A stretch of 64,000 nt of DNA. It comes from Chitinophagaceae bacterium (GTDB lineage: Bacteria; Bacteroidota; Bacteroidia; Chitinophagales; Chitinophagaceae). This document shows positions 18,724-27,612 of the stretch, piece after piece (positions within the stretch are counted from its first letter, which is position 1; every line of letters starts with the position of its first letter). Made by a program: the position numbers and the translations under genes. The notes beneath the pieces were generated by a model that searched no databases, was not told the origin of the DNA, and saw only the letters and a list, made by a program, of their open reading frames with translations. The stretch spans positions 34,940-98,939 of the forward strand of contig JANPZZ010000025.1 of NCBI GenBank assembly GCA_024707305.1. Direction: 5' to 3'.

Positions 18724-19337
18724 CTAAAAGTCCTTAACTTTTTTTAAGATTTCTGTCGGACGGGTTTTGCCGGGGCGATCCACATGTAGGATGCTGCAGA
18801 TTTTTCGGATGGCGATGGCCATTTGTACATCAATCGTATTAACGGAGATATTCAGGATGTCGGCTACCTCTTTATACCGGAGCCCGTCTTCACGTATCAG
18901 CTTGAAAATCATCTTACAACGCGGAGGCAGGGTGTCTACAGCCTGGCGCATTCGCTCCAGCATTTCTGCTGTAATCATCAGTTCGTAGGGGTCTGACGCG
19001 AAGTCATCCACGGTGGTTTCCAGAAAATCAAATGGCGCCGAAGTGAGCTCATGGGCCTTTTGCGACAGTGCATTCAGTGAGCGGTTTTTCACTGCCACAT
19101 ATAAATAAACGGTGATATTTTCTATTTCGGGGAGTTGGCGGCGGTTGCTCCACAGTTTAACAAACACGTCTTCAACGAGTTCCTCTGCGGTTTCCGGGAG
19201 CGAACCAGACTGAGGGAAAACTGCAGCAGTTTTTTTCCGAAATGAAGGTATAACTGCGTAAAGGCAGCTTCATCATTGTTGGAAATTCTGTGTTGCAGTT
19301 CCCTCAACTTAATAGTATGAGGGTTTTGTGACGGCAA
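18724..19337 (-). CDS. ECF RNA polymerase sigma factor, frameshifted
   Basis: The N-terminal frame from 19337 reads LRELQHRISNNDEAAFTQLY and LHFGKKLLQFSLSLVRS (region 2.1-2.2). The second frame continues with PETAEELVEDVFVKLWSNR (region 2.3-2.4), a linker, and region 4 as LPPRCKMIFKLIREDGLRYK followed by EVADILNISVNTIDVQM, the helix-turn-helix that binds the -35 element. The switch is at a CCC run near 19195; one added C restores a normal sigma factor of about 203 residues. It belongs to the Bacteroidota PUL-associated ECF group and should activate susC and the genes behind it when released by the FecR protein next door. Confidence 0.88.
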
Positions 19338-19435
19338 TCGTTGATGTGTGTAATTAGCAGCAGTCGGTCAGGAATTCGTGAACTAAGTTGAGAAAATTTT
19401 GACAAAGGAAAAATTTTTTGTTGGAAGGAATCGGA

Positions 19436-19484
19436 GATCGAAGATTGATGTCCGATGTCCGATGATCGATGGCCGATGATTGAT
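19436..19484. repeat. Family B heptamer array, left of the S23 gene (7 units)
   Basis: Heptamers in exact 7-bp phase: GATCGAA, GATTGAT, GTCCGAT (twice), GATCGAT, GGCCGAT, GATTGAT. The reverse-oriented counterpart lies at 19974-20047, on the other side of the four-helix-bundle gene. Confidence 0.88.
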
Positions 19485-19591
19485 GCCGATGTGTGTTTGA
19501 CGGATGATGGAGGGAAAAAGGCGTGTGAATTGGGTGAAAATACATGTTATTAACATAAGTAATCTTTGAAGTACGATCGTAAATTACTTCA

Positions 19592-19958
19592 ATGATGAAT
19601 CACAAAAAATCTGGACGTTTGGCAACGCTCAATGGAAATAATTGGGCTTGTCCACCGGTTAACTCAGAAATTTCCGGGCTCGGAAACGCATGGTATTGTT
19701 TCTCAACTCCGACGGGCTGCGATCTCGGTTTCTGCCAATCTAGCAGAAGGGTTAGGCCGCCAGACGAAAAAAGATACAACACATTTTTTGCACATATCAA
19801 GGGGATCTTTGTATGAATTAGATACTTTGATTCAGGCTGCTGTAGATCTGAAATTTCTTTCAAATGAAGCCGGAATCGATGTCCAGACGAAAATCGACGC
19901 GTGTGTAAAAATGGTTCAGGGTTTAATAAAAAGATATAAAGACTCGGAACTACGCTAA
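19592..19958 (+). CDS. Four-helix-bundle protein (S23/TIGR02436 family), frameshifted near its start
   Basis: The clear ORF starts internally at 19632 and gives 108 residues with family hallmarks: SETHGIVSQLRRAAISVSAN, LAEGLGR, FLHISRGSLYELDTLI and LIKRYKDS. Upstream in the ATG frame (19592 or 19595) the start MNHK is followed by an A6 run (19604-19609); removing one A gives NLDVWQRSMEIIGLVHRLT, the usual family N-terminus, so the full protein is about 121 residues. Related proteins are encoded in 23S rRNA intervening sequences and resemble Avd of diversity-generating retroelements; orphan copies like this have no established role. No reverse transcriptase or rRNA is nearby. It is flanked by inverted heptamer arrays, and its neighbours belong to unrelated operons. 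Confidence 0.85.
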
Positions 19959-19973
19959 CACATTTATCCCGCC

Positions 19974-20047
19974 ATCGGACATCGGTCATCGGTCATCGAT
20001 GATCGACCATCGACCATCGACCATCGATCATCGATCCTCGATCTTCG
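19974..20047. repeat. Family B heptamer array, right of the S23 gene (about 10 units)
   Basis: Units ATCGGAC, ATCGGTC (twice), ATCGATG, ATCGACC (three times), ATCGATC (twice) and CTCGATC follow each other without slippage. Orientation is inverted to the array at 19436-19484. It ends 45 bp before the paaA start. Confidence 0.9.
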
Positions 20048-20092
20048 CTTTTCTAAATTTCCCAACACTCGTTAGGTTTTGTAGATTTGCTT

Positions 20093-21028
20093 ATGAGCTT
20101 TGCAGATTTTGAAAAAAACTTCCAGGATAAGGTGGATGCGGAAATAAAAATTGAGCCTCGCGACTGGATGCCGGAAGCATACCGGAAAACGCTGGTGCGG
20201 CAGATTAGCCAGCACGCGCATAGTGAAATAGTAGGCATGTTGCCCGAGGGCAACTGGATTACCCGCGCGCCATCGCTACGGCGGAAGGCCATCCTGCTGG
20301 CCAAAGTACAGGATGAAGCCGGCCACGGCCTGTATCTCTATTCGGCCGCAGAAACGCTGGGTGTAAGCCGCGAGCAAATGATCAACGACCTGCACAGTGG
20401 CAAGGCGAAATATTCCTCCATCTTTAACTACCCCACGCTGACATGGGCCGATATGGGCGCAATAGGATGGCTGGTGGATGGAGCCGCCATCTTAAACCAG
20501 GTGATGCTTTGCCGCACCTCATACGGGCCCTATGCCCGCGCCATGGTACGTATATGTAAGGAAGAAAGCTTTCACCAACGCCAGGGTTTTGAGATACTCC
20601 TGACACTCTCCCGCGGCACCGACGCTCAAAAAGCAATGTGCCAGGACGCCATCAACCGCTGGTGGTGGCCCAGCCTCATGATGTTTGGCCCCCGCGATAC
20701 GGAAAGTACCAACAGCGACCAAAGCATGAAGTGGAAGATTAAAAGGAAAAGTAACGACGAACTGCGCCAGGAATTTGTAGACATGTGCGTGCAACAGGTG
20801 AAAGTGCTGGGCATGACACTACCCGACCCTGCACTTCGCTGGAACGAAGCCCGCGGACATTACGATTTCGGTGAAATTGACTGGGCTGAATTCTGGAATG
20901 TTGTAAAAGGCAACGGCCCCTGCAATAAACAAAGACTGGATGCGCGCCGCAAAGCCTGGGAAGAAGGCGAATGGGTACGCAAAGCGGCCGAAGCCCACGC
21001 AAACAAAAGAAGAACAAAAGCTGCCTGA
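20093..21028 (+). CDS. paaA: 1,2-phenylacetyl-CoA epoxidase subunit PaaA
   Basis: Catalytic large subunit of the bacterial diiron multicomponent monooxygenase that epoxidises the ring of phenylacetyl-CoA. From the ATG at 20093 it is 311 residues, the normal length. Diiron ligand motifs of the ferritin-like fold are visible as [14 protein letters not shown] (ExxH, about 80-93) and [16 protein letters not shown] (ExxxH, about 150-165). The C-terminal block [22 protein letters not shown] is characteristic of PaaA. It is the first gene of the paa cluster, followed by paaB. Confidence 0.96.
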   Translation: MSFADFEKNFQDKVDAEIKIEPRDWMPEAYRKTLVRQISQHAHSEIVGMLPEGNWITRAPSLRRKAILLAKVQDEAGHGLYLYSAAETLGVSREQMINDLHSGKAKYSSIFNYPTLTWADMGAIGWLVDGAAILNQVMLCRTSYGPYARAMVRICKEESFHQRQGFEILLTLSRGTDAQKAMCQDAINRWWWPSLMMFGPRDTESTNSDQSMKWKIKRKSNDELRQEFVDMCVQQVKVLGMTLPDPALRWNEARGHYDFGEIDWAEFWNVVKGNGPCNKQRLDARRKAWEEGEWVRKAAEAHANKRRTKAA

Positions 21029-21125
21029 ACGGCGTTTAATAACAACAACCCAACTTATTCGATATGATTCGCAAATTCTATTACGGCGATATTCCGGCGA
21101 GAGCAAAGCTGGTGGAAACGAAACG

Positions 21126-21419
21126 GTGAAAGAATCAAAACACGACTGGCCACTCTGGGAAATCTTTATCCGCAGCCGCCAGGGGCTGGACCACAAACAC
21201 GTGGGCAGCCTGCACGCCGCCGATGCACAAATGGCCATTGAAAATGCCCGCGACGTATACACCCGTCGCATGGAAGGCGTAAGCATCTGGGCCGTGGAAT
21301 CAAAAAATATTCATGCTTCGAAAGCATCCGAAGCAGATAGCCTTTATGATCCCGCAAACGATAAAATCTACCGTCATCCTACATTTTACGACCTGCCGGA
21401 TGAAGTGAACCATATGTAA
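21126..21419 (+). CDS. paaB: 1,2-phenylacetyl-CoA epoxidase subunit PaaB
   Basis: A GTG start at 21126 gives 97 residues, matching PaaB length, and is preceded by GGTGGAAACG at a suitable distance. The sequence is highly typical: HDWPLWEIFIRSRQGLDHKH, VGSLHAADAQMAIENARDVY, TRRMEGVSIWAVES and PTFYDLPDEVNHM. PaaB is a small structural subunit bridging the PaaAC core. The open frame extends about 190 bp further upstream into paaA, but that extension has no PaaB similarity. Confidence 0.93.
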   Translation: MKESKHDWPLWEIFIRSRQGLDHKHVGSLHAADAQMAIENARDVYTRRMEGVSIWAVESKNIHASKASEADSLYDPANDKIYRHPTFYDLPDEVNHM

Positions 21420-21492
21420 GTTGAACGCTAAGCGGAATAACAACTTTGTTCTTCCTGATCAAAAAAGAATATTAAAAGTATAAATCCCAAAC

Positions 21493-22226
21493 GTGAATTC
21501 TGAATTTCTCCTTTCCTTGCCGATAATGCCCTGATACTTGGACATCGCAATAGTGAATGGTGTGGGCATGGACCGGTACTGGAACAGGATATTGCCATTA
21601 CCAATATTTCGCTTGACCTGATTGGACAGGCACGAAATTTTTATCAGCTGGCTGCATCCCGGATGTCGTCCGAAACAACAGAAGATACACTGGCATATTT
21701 CAGAAATGATCGTGAGTTTCGCAATTGTCTCATCATGGAATTGCCCAAAGGCGACTGGGCATTTACAACGTTGCGACAATTCCTGGTTAGCAACTTTCAA
21801 TTCCGTTTATATACAAAACTGGCGCAGTCGGGCAATGAAGAACTGGCTGCCATAGCGGCAAAAGCGTTAAAAGAAGTGAGTTATCACCTGCGCTGGAGCA
21901 GCGAATGGGTGATTCGCCTCGGCGACGGCACCGACGAAAGCCGCGCCCGAATGGAAAATGCACTGACTGAAATATGGCATTACACAGGGGAATTGTTTAT
22001 GCCAGCCGCATTTGAAAGCAGTGCTGAAACTGGTTTTGATCTCGCAGCACTGCAACCAGCATGGATGGAAGAAGTAACAACCGTATTTGACGAAGCTGGG
22101 TTGTCGTTGCCGGCAACAGGATGGATGCATAGCGGTGGCAAAACCGGCATTCATACCGAATACATGGGGTATATTCTCGCTGAAATGCAATCTGTAGCGC
22201 GCGCCCACCCCGATGCACAATGGTAA
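21493..22226 (+). CDS. paaC: 1,2-phenylacetyl-CoA epoxidase subunit PaaC, frameshifted near the N-terminus
   Basis: Non-catalytic partner of PaaA in the epoxidase core. The GTG at 21493 opens NSEFLLSL; the following frame continues ADNALILGHRNSEWCGHGP, then LDLIGQARNFYQLAAS, NFQFRLYTKLAQSGNEELA, SYHLRWSSEWVIRLGDGT and GKTGIHTEYMGYILAEMQS. The two parts are joined by adding one base in TTGCC near 21519, giving an uninterrupted protein of about 244 residues. Its 3' end overlaps the paaD start by 7 bp, indicating translational coupling. Confidence 0.9.
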
Positions 22227-22723
22227 AAAACGCACCATATAACAAAGATGAAGTGATGCAGGTACTGGATCTTGTAATGGATCCCGAAATACCGGTTATC
22301 TCTGTTGTGGATCTCGGCATTGTACGCAATGTGGAATTCGATGATCAAAAAATCATTATTACCATCACGCCTACTTATACGGGTTGCCCGGCAATGGATA
22401 TGATTCGCGCGCAAATTAAAATGGAACTCCTCGCCGCAGGATTCCCAGAAGTAGAAGTAAAACAGGTTTTATCGCCGGCGTGGACAACAGACTGGATGAC
22501 TGAGCGTGGAAAACATCGGTTGGTAGAATATGGAATTGCAGCTCCACTGCCCCGCCAGTCCGTTTGCACACCTGCACGCTTTGCGGAGGAAGAGGCCATT
22601 CAATGTCCGCATTGCAAATCATATCAAACCAAACGCATCAGCGAGTTTGGATCAACAGCCTGCAAATCGCTGTATAGATGCGAAAGCTGCCGGGAGCCCT
22701 TCGATTATTTTAAGTGTCATTAA
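22220..22723 (+). CDS. paaD: Phenylacetate epoxidase maturation protein PaaD
   Basis: This 167-residue protein has an N-terminal MIP18/DUF59 domain (MDPEIPVISVVDLGIVRNVE and TPTYTGCPAMDMIR) with the conserved Cys of SufT/PaaD proteins, followed by a zinc-ribbon-like tail with four or more cysteines (CPHCKS, CKSLYRCESC). PaaD is needed for an active epoxidase, probably through Fe-S loading of the PaaE reductase. paaE itself is not in this window. The gene overlaps paaC by 7 bp. Confidence 0.94.
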   Translation: MVKNAPYNKDEVMQVLDLVMDPEIPVISVVDLGIVRNVEFDDQKIIITITPTYTGCPAMDMIRAQIKMELLAAGFPEVEVKQVLSPAWTTDWMTERGKHRLVEYGIAAPLPRQSVCTPARFAEEEAIQCPHCKSYQTKRISEFGSTACKSLYRCESCREPFDYFKCH

Positions 22724-22753
22724 TCTACCTTCACATCTTATTAATATATCCTT

Positions 22754-23527
22754 ATGTCTTCAATCCTCTTCAAGATAACGGATCAGATTGGTTTCATCAC
22801 TTTGAACCGCCCGGAAAAACTGAATTCTTTCAACCGCGAAATGGCTTTACAAATGCAGGCCGCGCTTGATCGTTGTAAAGAAAATGATGTAAGGGCGGTG
22901 TATATCAGTGGCGCAGGAAAAGCATTTTCCGCGGGACAGGATCTGGCTGAAGTGCTGGATCCCGAAGGACCAGGCATGCAACGCATTCTTTCTGAACATT
23001 ACAACCCAATTATATTACGCATCCATGATTTAAAAAAACCAGTGGTAGCAGCGGTAAATGGAGTTGCAGCCGGTGCCGGCGCCAACATCGCGCTTTGCTG
23101 CGATATAGTGGTGGCAGCTTCTTCCGCATCGTTTATTCAGGCGTTTTCAAAAATTGGTCTTATTCCCGATAGTGGTGGTACTTATTTTCTTCCAAGATTA
23201 ATCGGCTGGCAACGCGCTTCAGCCATTATGATGCTGGGTGATAAGGTTACCGCAACACAGGCCGAACAATGGGGAATGATATACCAGGCAATCGACGATG
23301 AATCGTTTGCAGAAAAAAGCAAAGCTTTTGCATCCACGCTTGCGCAAATGCCTACAATTGCACTGGCAAATACAAAGCAGGCGCTTCAAAAAGCATTTAA
23401 TCAAAACCTGCAACAACAATTGCAAACGGAAGACCAACTGCAACAGGCGTCAGCATCCACAGCAGATTTTAAAGAAGGTGTTGAATCTTTTATCCAAAAA
23501 CGGAAACCAGTTTTCACAGGAAAATAA
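22754..23527 (+). CDS. paaG: Enoyl-CoA hydratase/isomerase, PaaG-type
   Basis: A 257-residue crotonase-fold protein. The CoA-binding signature is AFSAGQDLAEV (about 57-67), the oxyanion-hole segment is AAVNGVAAGAGANIALCCD, and the active-site loop is KIGLIPDSGGTYFLPRLIG with Asp in the position used by PaaG isomerases rather than the second Glu of hydratases. PaaG converts the ring epoxide of phenylacetyl-CoA to the oxepin; the pathway position fits the directly upstream epoxidase genes. PaaF-like hydratase activity cannot be wholly excluded. Confidence 0.9.
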   Translation: MSSILFKITDQIGFITLNRPEKLNSFNREMALQMQAALDRCKENDVRAVYISGAGKAFSAGQDLAEVLDPEGPGMQRILSEHYNPIILRIHDLKKPVVAAVNGVAAGAGANIALCCDIVVAASSASFIQAFSKIGLIPDSGGTYFLPRLIGWQRASAIMMLGDKVTATQAEQWGMIYQAIDDESFAEKSKAFASTLAQMPTIALANTKQALQKAFNQNLQQQLQTEDQLQQASASTADFKEGVESFIQKRKPVFTGK

Positions 23528-23554
23528 CCAGGAACATTCTAAACATCTTAAAAT

Positions 23555-23977
23555 ATGATTACTCCACAACAGGTAGTTGACCACATGATGCAGCATGATC
23601 TTTTTAGCCAGTGGCTGGGAATAAAAGTACTGCAAGTAAAAGAAGGATACAGCCGCATTCAAATGGAAGTGCGTGCAGAAATGATTAATGGATTTGGAAT
23701 CGTGCACGGCGGTGTAGCCTTTTCATTAGCCGATAGCGCTTTTGCATTTGCCTGCAACAACAGGAATGTACTCTCTGTTGCGCTTGATACTTCCATCAAC
23801 TTCCTCAAACCTGTTCATGTAGGTGATATTCTTACCGCCGAAGCGCAGGAATTGCATAATGGCCAGTCAACAGGACTTTACCATATTGAAATAAAAAACC
23901 AAAAAGATAAAAGGGTTGCGATGTTTAAAGGCACCTGTTTCAGAACAAACAAGCCGCTGGTGAAATCAGGTCAATAA
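23555..23977 (+). CDS. paaI: Hydroxyphenylacetyl-CoA thioesterase PaaI
   Basis: A 140-residue hot-dog-fold thioesterase. The motif GFGIVHGGVAFSLADSAFAFACN carries the HGG and the catalytic Asp typical of PaaI. PaaI hydrolyses dead-end ring-hydroxylated CoA thioesters that would trap CoA. It follows paaG by 27 bp on the same strand. Its last 12 bp overlap the end of the convergent glycerate kinase gene. Confidence 0.93.
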   Translation: MITPQQVVDHMMQHDLFSQWLGIKVLQVKEGYSRIQMEVRAEMINGFGIVHGGVAFSLADSAFAFACNNRNVLSVALDTSINFLKPVHVGDILTAEAQELHNGQSTGLYHIEIKNQKDKRVAMFKGTCFRTNKPLVKSGQ

Positions 23978-25069
23978 ACTTTTAGCTGCCTGCTGCAGCA
24001 ATCTGTTGGCATTTTCAACTGAGTCTTCATCACTCTTTGCCAAATCGCGGATAGCCACAACCCGGCTTAAGCCCACGTTTTGTATCGCCTCTTCATCAAG
24101 CTCATTAACGCCACAAACTGCAACTGATTTTATCTGATGTTGGCGAGCGAGGGCTGCAATTTTGCCAACGACTTTGCCCTGAATACTCTGTTCATCCAGC
24201 TTTCCTTCGCCGGTTATAATTAGTTCGGCCCTATCCATATATTTTAAAAGATCACTGGCTTCTAAAATCAGGTCGATGCCGCTGCTGATTTTAATATTAA
24301 AATAAGGGAGCAACCCCGCTGCAATTCCGCCTGCCGCGCCCAGTGATGGCATTTGACTGATGTCTTTACCAAAATCGTTTGAAAGCAGCGTTGAAACAGC
24401 CCGCAGTCCATCATCGAGGCGTTTTACCATCGCTTCATCAGCACCTTTTTGAGGACCGTAAACGTAAGCCGCGCCATTTTTACCAAAGAGTGGATTGTCG
24501 ACATCGCAGGCAATGTTGAATACAACATCAGGTTTGGGGTCGGGGGCAATGATTTTTTTAATTTCTGTTAATCGTCCGCCAACTGGTTCTATTTTTTCAC
24601 CATTTTCATTTAACAAAAGAAACCCGAGAACAGCGAGTATTCCCATTCCTGCATCGTTGGTTGCGCTTCCACCTAACCCCAACACAATTTTTACTGCGCC
24701 TTTGGCAATTGCATCTTTGATCAACAATCCGGATCCATAGCTGGACGTTTTTTCAGGATTACGTTCCTCCTCTTTCAGTTGAACCAGCGCCGATGCAGCA
24801 GATACGGCGATATACGCCGTTTTTGATTTTGCATCCCATCGCCAATGGCCATTTATCGGCCGCATCAGAGCATCCACTGACGCAGTCTCCATTTTTTCTA
24901 ATGAAAAATAATGATTCATCACTTCATCAAATCCATCGCCGCCATCCGCCATCGGAAATATCAGAACTTCGGACGATGGCGCATGTTGGTGAATACCAGC
25001 ACGCACCGCTTCGCCCACCTGCAAACTGGTGAGCGATCCCTTAAACTTATCGCTGGCTATTATTATCAA
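23966..25069 (-). CDS. glxK: Glycerate kinase (GlxK/GarK type)
   Basis: This 367-residue protein matches the type I glycerate kinase family: IIIASDKFKGSLTSLQVGEA at the N-terminus, FPMADGGDGFDEVM, VLGLGGSATNDAGMGILAVLG and LIITGEGKLDEQSIQGKV. The reaction phosphorylates D-glycerate with ATP. It sits convergently between paaI and paaY, and breaks an otherwise co-directional paa set; there is no obvious link to phenylacetate catabolism. It overlaps the paaI 3' end by 12 bp. Confidence 0.94.
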   Translation of the reverse strand: MIIIASDKFKGSLTSLQVGEAVRAGIHQHAPSSEVLIFPMADGGDGFDEVMNHYFSLEKMETASVDALMRPINGHWRWDAKSKTAYIAVSAASALVQLKEEERNPEKTSSYGSGLLIKDAIAKGAVKIVLGLGGSATNDAGMGILAVLGFLLLNENGEKIEPVGGRLTEIKKIIAPDPKPDVVFNIACDVDNPLFGKNGAAYVYGPQKGADEAMVKRLDDGLRAVSTLLSNDFGKDISQMPSLGAAGGIAAGLLPYFNIKISSGIDLILEASDLLKYMDRAELIITGEGKLDEQSIQGKVVGKIAALARQHQIKSVAVCGVNELDEEAIQNVGLSRVVAIRDLAKSDEDSVENANRLLQQAAKSLLT

Positions 25070-25185
25070 TTCCTAAAAATGGTTTTACGATAAAGGTGCA
25101 GAATTTTATTAAGAATGTCATTCTTATAACTTCCCTGTTCACTTAACTTTATTCTTTTATTTTATTAGAAATAAAAATCGGAAAT

Positions 25186-25782
25186 ATGTTTTACGAGTTC
25201 AATGGCATGCGACCGGTTGTTCATCCGTCATCGTTTGTGCATCCACAAGCTGTTGTAACTGGTGATGTGCAAATTGGGAAAGATTGTTATATCGGTCCGG
25301 GTGCAGCCTTGCGTGGCGATTGGGGACGAATCGTAATACAGGATGGGTGTAACGTGCAGGAAAATTGTACCATTCATATGTTTCCCGGCGTAACAGTGAC
25401 ATTGAAAAAAGGTGCACATATTGGCCATGGCGCCATCATACATGGTGCAACCATCGGCAAAAACTGCCTGGTAGGTATGAATGCAGTTATCATGGATAAT
25501 GTGATATTGGGTGATGAATGCATTGTAGGTGCGTTAACATTCATCAAAGAAGGCGAGCGTTTTACAAAGCGTAGCCTGATTGTTGGCAACCCCGCGAGAG
25601 TTATTCGTAAAGTAAGCGATGAGATGATAGGATGGAAAACAGAAGGCACGCGACTGTATCAACAACTACCCGCTGATTGTTTTGCCACCTTAATTCCATG
25701 TGAGCCTGCACGAAAAAGAATCATTTCCAGTAAGAGCAAAACGCCTGATTATCAAACCTGGAATAAGAAAAAAGAGAGTTGA
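25186..25782 (+). CDS. paaY: PaaY-type hexapeptide-repeat (gamma-carbonic anhydrase-like) thioesterase
   Basis: A 198-residue left-handed beta-helix protein with hexapeptide repeats (ALRGDWGRIVIQDGCNVQENCTIH region, then HIGHGAIIHGATIGKNCLVG). The three zinc-ligand histidines of the gamma-carbonic anhydrase fold are present (HMF, HIGHG, IIHG). Length, the C-terminal helix and proximity to paaABCDGI favour PaaY, a CoA thioesterase acting with PaaI, over a plain gamma-CA. It is separated from paaI by the convergent glycerate kinase. Confidence 0.85.
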   Translation: MFYEFNGMRPVVHPSSFVHPQAVVTGDVQIGKDCYIGPGAALRGDWGRIVIQDGCNVQENCTIHMFPGVTVTLKKGAHIGHGAIIHGATIGKNCLVGMNAVIMDNVILGDECIVGALTFIKEGERFTKRSLIVGNPARVIRKVSDEMIGWKTEGTRLYQQLPADCFATLIPCEPARKRIISSKSKTPDYQTWNKKKES

Positions 25783-25807
25783 CTTAAAAAAAAATTTCAA
25801 AAGAAGC

Positions 25808-25838
25808 TTGCATTTTCTAAACCCGCGATATAGTTTTG
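25808..25838 (+). promoter_or_regulatory. Candidate Bacteroidota-type promoter (TTG-N20-TAGTTTTG)
   Basis: TTG at 25808-25810 and TAGTTTTG at 25831-25838 fit the Bacteroidota housekeeping consensus (-33 TTG, -7 TAnnTTTG) with the expected spacing of about 20 bp. It lies about 170 bp upstream of the T9SS protein gene at 26009, in a 227-bp gap with no other feature. Sequence match only. Confidence 0.4.
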
Positions 25839-26008
25839 TTCTGTCTCCACGAAGATTTTCAATACCCTCTCTAAAGAACCTTACCGAATCAATCGATTTT
25901 ATTTTTCTATTTTATAAATAGAGATTTCCTATCCTTTTAATGCCGTAGCATCCATGTCCGGAATTCCACAATCCGAACAAGAAAACAACACCATCTAAAC
26001 CTACGAGC

Positions 26009-27467
26009 ATGAAAACGTTCTATCCTGTGCTGCTTGCACTGGCAGCACCACTATTTGCAACATCGCAAATACCAATGACCCCCAATCCCGTTGCATGTAA
26101 TGGCAACGTGTGTACTACAAATGCCAATATTGATGTTTGTCCTCCCGGTAGCAACATCGTTGTAACCGATCACCGTAATGGCGTGTACCATCGTGGCAAC
26201 AATTCAAACAACCTTCGCGCTGGAGCAGTGTGGCGCTTCCGCAATATTGCAATGGTAAATGGAGTTACCATCAATGGCGAAGTATCGATCGATGAAATTT
26301 ATCGCGCAACGTTACACAGCATTGATGACGACAATGCCGTGGACCAGGCGAATGTTTCCATCCGCAGCTTCTTTGCTCCACGTATCAGCCCTGATCAAAA
26401 CCTGAATGGTACAGATCGTAATGGCTATGTACAGTTCACAATGACTTTCTTCAGAAATGCGTCGGGTGTAAACCAAAATACCAATGCCGATTTTGGCACA
26501 CCTGTTTCGCTCACAAATATCAACTACGTGCATTACGATATTGATGGCAATGATGCCGGTAATGTGTCACGCGGCACTGCGGGAAGCTGGTTTCGCGAAA
26601 CTGGCAATGCGCGCAGGCTATCGCCAGGAAACCCGATCATCGTTGCTAACTCGGCGACAGATTTATCGGCCTACAACTACGATCATAATGGCGCCACCTG
26701 GGCAGGTTTTGCAGGCACTACCTGCGATCGTGATGGCGTATCGCGTTGCGCGCAAATTGCATCGTCATTTTCATTTAATGGCCTGCTTCCCGGTATCACC
26801 TTCCGTATGGGTTACGACTATAATGCCGGCGGCAACATCGGAATGCCTGTTCGACAGTACGGGTCAAGACTCGGTTGCTTTAATTTCCCGGCACAGTCTA
26901 CATTGCCCGTACGATTAATCGATTTTCACGCAAGTTATCGCAATCAGCAAACCTTGTTGTCGTGGGCTGCCGAAGCAGAAGTTGCTTTTGAGAAATATGT
27001 AGTAGAAAGAAGCAGTGATGGCAGCCATTATGGTGAGGTTGGCGAACGTGCCGCATCAGGCAGCACGGCGCGTGTTGACTATTCCTATGTAGATGATTTG
27101 AGCGCCGAAAACGGTTCGCAATATTTTTACCGTCTTAAAATGGTTGACGTCGATGGCACTTACAAATACAGTTCAGTTCTGTTGGTAAAACGTGAAACGC
27201 GAAACATTGAAGCGCTTGGCGATCAGTCCAAACCCTGTGCGACAGGGACAACACACCATCCGTTTCAGCGCACACGGCAACAGCAATGCAGATATTCGCG
27301 TGGTGGATCTTTCAGGTCGAACAATCATACAACAGCAACAAAAGGTATATCCCGGCAGCAACAGTATCACACTTCAAAATATGGAACGATTGCAGCCTGG
27401 CACTTACATACTACAGATCAATAACAGCGGAGAGTTATCAGTAGTGAAATTTACTGTGGTACGTTAA
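26009..27467 (+). CDS. Secreted protein with type IX secretion C-terminal sorting domain, frameshifted
   Basis: Signal peptide at 1-20 (ending ATSQ). The body (about 30-300) has no family I recognise; it is rich in Asn, Gly and Thr and contains several cysteines. Residues of about 305-400 look like a fibronectin-like fold (VRLIDFHASYRNQQTLLSWA, YRLKMVDVDGTYKYSSV). The frame then breaks near 27210; the next frame supplies AISPNPVRQGQHTIRF, ADIRVVDLSGRTI and LQPGTYILQINNSGELSV, a standard T9SS type A sorting domain. Dropping one base in GCGCTTGGCG joins them, giving about 485 residues. The product is expected at the cell surface or outside. Function unknown. Confidence 0.8.
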
Positions 27468-27503
27468 GCGCATTAAAAGTTCATGCTCAGGGTTATATAC
27501 CTT

Positions 27504-27537
27504 GCCCCCTTTGGTAGTCTTGCCGAGGGGCTTTTTT
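27504..27537 (+). terminator. Rho-independent-like terminator after the T9SS protein gene
   Basis: GCCCC at 27504-27508 pairs with GGGGC at 27527-27531 and is followed by six T. It lies 37 bp beyond the stop codon of the plus-strand gene. Confidence 0.65.
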
Positions 27538-27546
27538 ATGTAAAAA

Positions 27547-27592
27547 GAAGAGTCGATGTAAAAGTGGAAATCACTTATTACATCGACTCTTC
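27547..27592 (-). terminator. Long-stem terminator after the NtrC-type regulator
   Basis: GAAGAGTCGATGTAA and its complement, plus an inner AAGTG/CACTT pair, form a stem of about 20 bp around a short loop. On the minus strand it is followed by a T5 run. It is 21 bp beyond the regulator stop codon. Confidence 0.75.
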
Positions 27593-27612
27593 ATTATAAA
27601 ACATACAGCAGC

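Noticed and set aside
20082..20089. TAGATTTG as a -7 promoter element for paaA
   Set aside because: It would place the start of transcription at or beyond the ATG at 20093, and no TTG lies at the required distance upstream.
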